Shown: positions 59,058 through 64,000 of the stretch, in pieces
Layout of the letters: each line of letters opens with the position of its first letter
How positions within the stretch are numbered: the first letter of the stretch is position 1
NCBI RefSeq assembly: GCF_002802965.1
Contig: NZ_NXGA01000001.1
Span: 376,975-440,974 of the forward strand
DNA length: 64,000 nucleotides
Origin: Sporolactobacillus pectinivorans
GTDB lineage: Bacteria; Bacillota; Bacilli; Bacillales; Sporolactobacillaceae
Direction of reading: 5' to 3'
Program-made: the position numbers and the translations under genes
Notes under the pieces: model-generated
Told to the model about the DNA's origin: nothing
Seen by the model: the letters and a program-made list of their open reading frames with translations, nothing else
The model's database searches: none

Positions 59058-59169
59058 AGCCAAAGGCAGACCTTTATGCAAGCGACTCTCTTAATATAGC
59101 AGACTGACTGAAGAAAATTTGTCTATCTAAGTGGCTGACCTTATTTGAGCTCATAAAAAACATACTAAC

Positions 59170-59400
59170 CTTAATGGTGCAGAGAAGTGCGACGGTATTT
59201 CCTGCACCACTTTTGTTTTATAGTGGTGGTGAAGCATAAGGCCGCGGGTCTTTTGGGCACTGGATGCCGAAACAAAAACGGGCCGCTTCACCGGTTTCAC
59301 TGCAGTCTGTTCTAAGTATGTGGGACTCCAGAAGTCGTGTTTTGAAAATGAGATGGGTGAAATGTACGGTGAAAAGCTTCAAATCATGATAAGAAGGGAT
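59170..59400 (+). ncRNA. Structured leader of the IS110-type element, possible bridge RNA remnant
   Basis: Non-coding stretch before the transposase. TGGTGCA (59174-59180) pairs with TGCACCA (59200-59206); GGTGAAGC (59227-59234) pairs with GCTTCACC (59283-59290) enclosing further GC pairs (GGCC / GGGCC). IS110-group elements encode a bridge RNA between the left end and the recombinase gene that guides target and donor choice. Position and two nested stem-loops fit; the exact boundaries are not determined. Confidence 0.45.
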
Positions 59401-59405
59401 TGGAA

Positions 59406-60615
59406 TTGAAAACAAAAGCAGTAATTGGTCTTGATATAAGTTCACAGACCTCGGAAGTAGCGGTGATGACCGATCGTCAGCTTGTTGATCATTTTAAAAT
59501 CACCAATGACGCTATCGGCTTTCAAAGTCTCGTGTCGACCATTCAAAAATTCGCTCAGATACCGGCCATTATTTTCGAAGCGACCGGTGTGTATTCCCGT
59601 CGTCTGAAAGCCTTACTGGATGATCACGGCTATCGGTATACACAACTGAATCCGCTTCTGGCGAAGATGCAGATGGATCGACTCCATCCGAATAAAACAG
59701 ATTCGAACGATGCTCGCCGGCTAGCCGAAACCGAATTCCAACTGAACCGACCGCAGACGGATGTTCAGGCGCCGGTGTACGCCCAACTGAAGGATCTTCA
59801 CCGCTTCTATCAAGCAGCTCACGAGCGATAACGTTCAGGCGAAGAACCGGCTTCACCGCGTTTTACAGCTTACCTTCCCTGAATGGGAACGAATGACTCT
59901 GAGCCATACTGAACCGCTCTACTATCATTTAGTCAAAATATTCCCCCAGCCACAGATGGTTTGCGATCATTCACTTGTCAAAGTGACAGAACAGATCCTC
60001 CAGTCCACGCCGAAACACATCGGACGTCAGCGTACCGAGCGGTTGGTCAAACAGTTGATCCTATGTGCAGCACGCTCTTATCCGGCCGTCCCCAACGACT
60101 CGCCAGTGGTGAAACAGGCTGTCTACTGGGCCGATCAGATTCTAATGCTCTCCGCCCAGCGAAAAGCGGTGATTGAGGAGATGAAACAGCGAGCCGAAAC
60201 GCTCCCGGAATACTCCATTTATCTCAGTTTGCCTGACTTTGCGGTCACAACGGCCGTACCGGTCATCGCTGAACTGGGGGGATCTGCGCCGCTTCGATTA
60301 TCCGAATCAAATCAACGCCTACATCGGCATCGACCTTCGTCACTACGAGTCTGGTCAGTACACGCTGCCGATACTATTAGTAAGCGGGGTGATGCCCTGG
60401 CACGGAAAATCCTGTACCGATCCATCGGGACTATTGCTTCCGTCGCCCGCTATCATCCCAATCACATTAATGATTATTACCAACGCAAAAAGCAATCCCC
60501 CGGCACCAGTTCCAAGAAGATTGCCATTGCGGCGGTACATCGATTGATTCGGACCGTATACTTCCTAGTGACGCATAATCAAACGTATGACTATGGCCTC
60601 GCCACCAGAAGATAG
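59406..60615 (+). pseudogene. IS110-family transposase, frameshifted
   Basis: DEDD recombinase. The N-terminal RuvC-like part is intact: AVIGLDISSQTSEVAV, IIFEATGVYSRRL, HPNKTDSNDARRLAE with its acidic residues. A one-base shift at about 59827 (stop TAA) breaks the frame, which resumes as NVQAKNRLHRVLQLTFPEWERMTL. The C-terminal Transposase_20 part shifts again at a G run near 60280 (GDLRRFDYPNQINAYIGIDLRHYESGQYT, with the serine) and back near 60366 (ISKRGDALARKILYRSIG). At least three shifts: inactive. Start TTG at 59406 with AAGGG upstream. Confidence 0.9.
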
Positions 60616-60772
60616 CCTATCTGTACCTTTATATCATAATCGTCTGGCTGAAAAAAGACACCTAGTCAGGCCTAGTTTGGTATACATTTTTTTGCACGGA
60701 AGTCCTTGAGAATTTCTCCATCCACCAATTATTTTACTCAAGGGCTTGACTAATGGTAGAAAAAAGACGCAA

Positions 60773-62054
60773 TCAGCGCATTTCCAAGTGTTCTAAGTCT
60801 TCGTAGTATGAACCCTTCACCCGGTCAAACCACTCCACGACATTTGTACCCTCACAGGTGGGTTGATGCTTGAATTTACGAGAAATGTCCATGCGTGTAT
60901 TTCTCTGGATCAGCTCTTTGTTTTCCCTCTCAAGCCGATCAGATTGGTTTCTAAACGTTTCACTCGCTTTTGCCACCAAAAAAAAAGCCTCGAAGGTCTT
61001 TTCGGTCCAATACGGCGACCTCACGACTGTTTCTGAGGACACACACTGTTTTGTACTTCACCGGAATGCGGTGAAGCCGGTCACCCAGCATACCGGTTTT
61101 TTCGGTAGCTGCCTTAACCGTGCTGAGATTCTTTTCTTCACGGGCGATCGACGTCTGTAATTCGCCCAAGGTTTCCGTGGATTCCTCGATCTGAGTCGTG
61201 ATCTTCTGAACCGTCTGCAAGGCTGCTGTATGCTGCGCTGTGAGCTGAATTTCCTGAGCCGCTCGTACAAGCCAGTACCTTCGTCACCTTTTTGATATCC
61301 CGCTGTTTCTGCGCTCCAGTGCTGATCAGTGCATTCACAGCCTTTTCTGTTTCAGCCAGGCTGCTCTTTTTTCAACCAGCGTTTTTTCGGCCTCGACAGC
61401 CTTTTCCTGCGCTAATTCTGCACGGATTTCTGCCTGCTTCGCCTTGTAGTCTAATTCGTCCAAGTGCTCATTTCTCGATTGCCTTTTTTCCACGTCGAAG
61501 CCCTGTTGCTGCAGGTGCTCCGGTAGAGCTTTCTGCAAGTCCTGAAGCTCCTTATGATTGAAAATCCGCTTGGCCGACAGCTTATGGTCGGCCGTGATCA
61601 GTACCACGCCTAAATGCATGTGAGGCGTAGTTTCGTCCAGATGAACCGAAGCAAACACCACGTTTTTTTCACCATATCGCTCTTTGAAAAAATCCGTGGC
61701 TGCCTGAAAATACTGAGCGGCCTTTCCACTCGCTCTTGCTTCCATTGGGTCAAGGATATAGCTGCTTCTTTCCGGATCATCGAACAGTTCCGGACTGGCG
61801 CTAACAATGAAGCGGCACACCCTTACCGCATCTTTCCGAATGGCCTGGTTGGTCTCGACCCCTTCGACAATTCGGGTGTCGATTTTATTCGGGTAAGAAA
61901 TTTCATACGCGTTGACCAGGCCATAGTTCAAATAGGAGTATTGCGTGTTGATGTCCTTGTTCGCGTGATTTTCCGTTTCTCGTTGATTGTGCCGTTGCAA
62001 GCTGCCCAAGTTTCCGGCACCGTACTTTTCCATATGACACACCACAAAAGCCAT
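60773..62054 (-). pseudogene. mob: MobV-family plasmid relaxase (Pre/Mob), frameshifted
   Basis: The first 239 codons are intact from the ATG at 62052-62054: MAFVVCHMEKYGAGNLGSLQRHNQRE, NYGLVNAYEISY, and the metal-binding motif VHLDETTPHMHLGVV that defines MobV relaxases (pMV158 MobM type). A stop at 61335 ends this frame. Coding resumes in other frames as ALISTGAQKQRDIKKVTKVLA, then QIEESTETLGELQTSIAREEKNLSTVKAAT (coiled coil), then ETFRNQSDRLERENKELIQRN...YYEDLEHLEMR. The total span of about 427 codons is the family length. The relaxase domain might still be made, but the full protein is not. Confidence 0.9.
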
Positions 62055-62091
62055 GAACGAGCATCTCTTTTTTCGGCAGCTCTTCCAAGTA

Positions 62092-62111
62092 AAGTATAGG
62101 TAAATATACTT
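62092..62111 (-). other. oriT (nic-region hairpin) of a MobV relaxase
   Basis: Perfect 7-bp inverted repeat AAGTATA-6-TATACTT followed on the minus strand by TACTTGGAAG. pMV158-type oriT has the same layout (AAAGTATA, six bases with the nick, TATACTTTACATGGAAG) directly upstream of mob. Here it lies about 38 bases before the mob start. Confidence 0.7.
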
Positions 62112-62202
62112 CACTCCGTGGAGCTTGCGCTCTGCGAGGCTCTCCCGGCAAAAGCCAGGGCTTGCCTTCGGCAGGGAGTGATGTCCAATCACTACTCTGA
62201 CA

Positions 62203-62248
62203 AAAAAGGCTTTGTGAGGAATTTAAAAATTCCTCACAAAGCCTTTTT
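62203..62248. terminator. Long bidirectional terminator between secreted-protein gene and mob
   Basis: AAAAAGGCTTTGTGAGGAAT and its exact complement form a stem of about 20 bp with T runs on both sides. It ends the gene at 62260 and isolates it from oriT-mob. Confidence 0.92.
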
Positions 62249-62259
62249 AAAATCCATAC

Positions 62260-62865
62260 TTATCTCCAACTGTAATCCCAATGACTGAAAACATTTACTG
62301 TTGCTGTTTTATAGTTATTCATAGGAACTGGGGCCGCTCCAGTTCCACCAAGTACCATATATTCTCGTTGTGTTACAGTGTATACATTATATACTGAACG
62401 AAAAATAATTTGCCTGTGTACCTTGTTGGGAATATAGATGGAATAACTTGTACCATAAGTCTTGGTTACATTAAGTGTAACTCCTAAAGAAGCGGCAATT
62501 GTTCCTGCTCCTACAGGATATTGCCCTGATATTGTATTAGTAAATCCTCTATCTACAGAAGTAGAGTCGCTTAAGGTTAATGTAGCAGGTCCATCTCCAG
62601 AAGGACCTGCTCTCCAACCACTATAATGGGTTGCAGTGTATTTTTTACCAGTAATTTTCCACTCATAATAATAAACAATTATTTGTGGACTAAAATGTGA
62701 TGAGCTATTTTCATCAACAGGTCTATAGAAGTTGCCGTCGTTGTTCAGATTTACCAGTGGTGCTTTTTCATAGTCAACAGAACCTGAGGCATACGCCTCT
62801 GTAACGGAACTTGTTGCGATTAAAAAAATGGCCAACAGTGTTGAAATAAAAAATACTTTTTTCAA
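62260..62865 (-). CDS. Secreted beta-rich protein of unknown function
   Basis: Encodes 201 residues from a TTG at 62863-62865 with AAAGGAG 10 bases upstream. A clear signal peptide (KKVFFISTLLAIFLIATSSVTEAYA, cleavage near residue 27) leads to a mature protein of about 19 kDa with no cysteines and alternating beta-type stretches: SPQIIVYYYEWKITGKKYTATHYSGWRAGPSGDGPATLTLSDSTSVDRGFTNTISG and AASLGVTLNVTKTYGTSYSIYIPNKVHRQIIFRSVYNVYTVTQREYMVL. The amphipathic Ser/Thr-rich centre recalls pore-forming or surface-binding proteins, but I recognise no family. Two small membrane-protein genes precede it on the same strand. Confidence 0.75.
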   Translation of the reverse strand: MKKVFFISTLLAIFLIATSSVTEAYASGSVDYEKAPLVNLNNDGNFYRPVDENSSSHFSPQIIVYYYEWKITGKKYTATHYSGWRAGPSGDGPATLTLSDSTSVDRGFTNTISGQYPVGAGTIAASLGVTLNVTKTYGTSYSIYIPNKVHRQIIFRSVYNVYTVTQREYMVLGGTGAAPVPMNNYKTATVNVFSHWDYSWR

Positions 62866-62951
62866 TTTGTTGTTTCTCCTTTCTAAAGCGTCAAAATAGT
62901 CGATGTGAACGTTGCGCATGCTGAAAGTAGACAAATTTCTACTCCGGATCT

Positions 62952-63197
62952 TTAATCGGGCTTTTTAATTTCAAGATAAATATATATGACAAGAAACACA
63001 GCAGAAATAATTAGCGGTGCAAATGTAGCTACATTAATAATTCCTAAATTACTGGATAACCACTTGTAAACTGCGTTGGGCTGATTTAAAACAAAATCTG
63101 GATTTTCCGCTAAAAATAGTGCTCTATTTATAAATAAAAAAAAGAAAAACACAAACAATGATTTGATAGAACATTCTAATAGTTCGAAATATTTCAA
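62952..63197 (-). CDS. Small membrane protein
   Basis: About 81 residues from a TTG at 63195-63197 with AGGGG 8 bases upstream; an ATG six codons earlier has no ribosome site. Two hydrophobic spans: SLFVFFFFLFINRALFL and VATFAPLIISAVFLVIYIYL, then EIKKPD. It lies between the 63.25-kb gene and the secreted-protein gene and is probably co-transcribed with both. No family recognised. Confidence 0.6.
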   Translation of the reverse strand: MKYFELLECSIKSLFVFFFFLFINRALFLAENPDFVLNQPNAVYKWLSSNLGIINVATFAPLIISAVFLVIYIYLEIKKPD

Positions 63198-63253
63198 GTG
63201 TTCATCCCCTATCATTTAACTTTATGTTGTTTACAATTTTATAATAAAATATA

Positions 63254-63484
63254 CTATCGAGCCTTGTTTATACGATGTTCGATAATCAACGATACAATCA
63301 AAACAATCACCAGAAACGAAAGAAATGTAAACTGAAACAATGGAAATGTGATCGCAAATACAGCAATACATGAAGCCACAATAAGATACTTGTTATACGG
63401 CTTTAGTCGCTTTCGCATCCGAATCGAAAACACCAATCCTCCGATTACAATCAGTATGATACCTATCAATGGCGTATAATTCAT
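63254..63484 (-). CDS. Small membrane protein
   Basis: A 76-residue protein with three likely membrane spans: PLIGIILIVIGGLVFSI, YLIVASCIAVFAITFPL and FTFLSFLVIVLIVSLII, with a basic loop RMRKRLKPYNK and tail EHRINKAR. An excellent site, AAGGAGGA, precedes the ATG. First gene of the putative three-gene unit with the secreted protein. No family recognised; immunity, export or regulation are all possible. Confidence 0.65.
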   Translation of the reverse strand: MNYTPLIGIILIVIGGLVFSIRMRKRLKPYNKYLIVASCIAVFAITFPLFQFTFLSFLVIVLIVSLIIEHRINKAR

Positions 63485-63636
63485 AGGCTCCTCCTTTCTT
63501 TATCGAGATTAAAAAAACCTTTAATTTTCGTAAACCTCAACCGTCAGCTGAAATCACAGTCTTTTCTTTCACCAGATACCAGATATACAATCAATCATAA
63601 GATCCTAGGATATTCCTAATAGTAACATCTTTCTAT

Positions 63637-63700
63637 TATTCTTTCACCGAAATTTTTTTGCGGTAACCACGCAATTTTTTTGCGTTATTACCAAATAATG
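63637..63700. repeat. Palindromic GCG/A-tract repeat, copy 2
   Basis: TTCTTTCACCGAAA followed by TTGCGGTAACCACGCAA and ATTTTTTTGCG. Same units as 58968-59057, in the same orientation, about 150 bases upstream of a small membrane-protein gene. The gap 63485-63636 holds no recognised gene. Confidence 0.7.
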
Positions 63701-63748
63701 GAACGTTTTTAAGAAACTATTATCATTCTGCATCAATTCTATTTTCAA

Positions 63749-63930
63749 TTACAAAATCACGTAATTTTTCAAACTAATATGCCACTTAGCCATGACATCG
63801 AACGTGCCATTTGCCACTTCGTCATCACCAGTAACACTTACAAGTAATTGGACTTAGTCGTCAGCAATTTTACGGCATTCATCGACTGATTGAGTCTTGC
63901 GAAGTGCTTGGGCTAATGTGAGGAGCTTTC
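63749..63930 (-). pseudogene. Broken, unrecognised reading frame
   Basis: Minus-strand frame LTLAQALRKTQSVDECRKIADD-stop-VQLLVSVTGDDEVANGTFDVMAKWHISLKNYVIL. The composition looks coding, and an in-frame TAA interrupts it; no start was seen. A remnant of a gene from the mobile region is likely. I cannot assign a family. Confidence 0.3.
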
Positions 63931-63955
63931 TTTAGTGATAAATATTCCGGGTACG

Positions 63956-63993
63956 ACAAGAAGCATTCTCCGTTTCCGGAAAATGCTTCTTGT
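63956..63993. repeat. Hairpin at the window edge
   Basis: ACAAGAAGCATT and its exact complement, with an inner TCCG/CGGA pairing, form a strong stem-loop. No long T run follows on either strand within the window, so terminator function is uncertain. Confidence 0.5.
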
Positions 63994-64000
63994 ATTCATT

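Larger units (their letters stand above)
59170..60640 (+). mobile_element. Decayed IS110-family insertion sequence
   Basis: Contains a structured leader and one transposase gene broken by frameshifts. IS110 elements lack long terminal inverted repeats, so the borders are approximate: the left end is put before the first stem-loop, the right end after the transposase stop at 60615. The following 150 bases to 60772 show no gene. Confidence 0.75.

Overview
The window is chromosomal DNA from an endospore-forming member of the Bacillales (Firmicutes). It carries spoIIE, spoVT, spoVG, yabG, yabP, yabQ, sspF and csfB-type sporulation genes, and from about 2 to 46.6 kb its gene order closely follows the origin-proximal region of Bacillus subtilis. 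Moderate GC and the loss of several neighbours present in B. subtilis would fit a Sporolactobacillus-like lineage, but the genus is a guess.

Layout. (1) 1-1721: the 5' part of a 16S rRNA gene on the minus strand with its leader and two tandem sigma-A promoters. (2) 2.1-46.6 kb: one long minus-strand housekeeping and sporulation block. Read in the direction of transcription (right to left) it runs csfB, yaaO, tmk, darA, yaaR, holB, ricT, yabA, trmN6, yazA, rsmI, metG, tatD, rnmV, rsmA, yabG, veg, sspF, ispE, purR, spoVG, glmU, prs, ctc, pth, mfd, spoVT, hup, rqcP, yabP, yabQ, divIC, yabR, spoIIE, yabS, yabT, tilS, hpt, ftsH, coaX, hslO, cysK, folP, folBK, yazB, dusB, lysS, rrn. Compared with B. 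subtilis this block lacks xpaC/yaaN, abrB, yabE, yabJ, fin, yabM/mazG, the trnS tRNAs, yacD and pabBAC. folB and folK are fused into one gene. (3) 46.8-50.3 kb: a plus-strand operon encoding a circularly permuted ATP-grasp protein, an alpha-E protein and a transglutaminase-like protein. (4) 50.3-56.9 kb: minus-strand murG, a VanA-type D-alanine:D-lactate ligase homologue, and a heterodimeric ABC exporter pair. (5) 57-64 kb: a decayed accessory region. It holds an internally deleted IS3/IS150-type element, a frameshifted IS110-type element with a structured leader that may be a bridge-RNA remnant, a frameshifted MobV relaxase with a recognisable oriT hairpin, palindromic AT/GCG repeats, and small membrane-protein genes beside a secreted beta-rich protein.

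How the genes work together. The large block joins folate synthesis, cysteine, CoA and purine metabolism, cell-wall precursor supply (glmU, prs, ispE), translation (lysS, metG, tilS, pth, rsmA, rsmI, dusB) and replication/repair (holB, yabA, mfd, tmk), with sporulation genes interleaved. Several promoters can be read directly: sigma-A at rrn, cysK, veg, purR and the ATP-grasp gene; sigma-H at spoVG; sigma-G at sspF; a Spo0A-type promoter at spoIIE. Intergenic repeats with GTTCAAA ends recur at four places. The most interesting parts are the VanA-type ligase next to murG, the ATP-grasp/alpha-E/transglutaminase operon, and the mobile remnant with its secreted protein and membrane partners.
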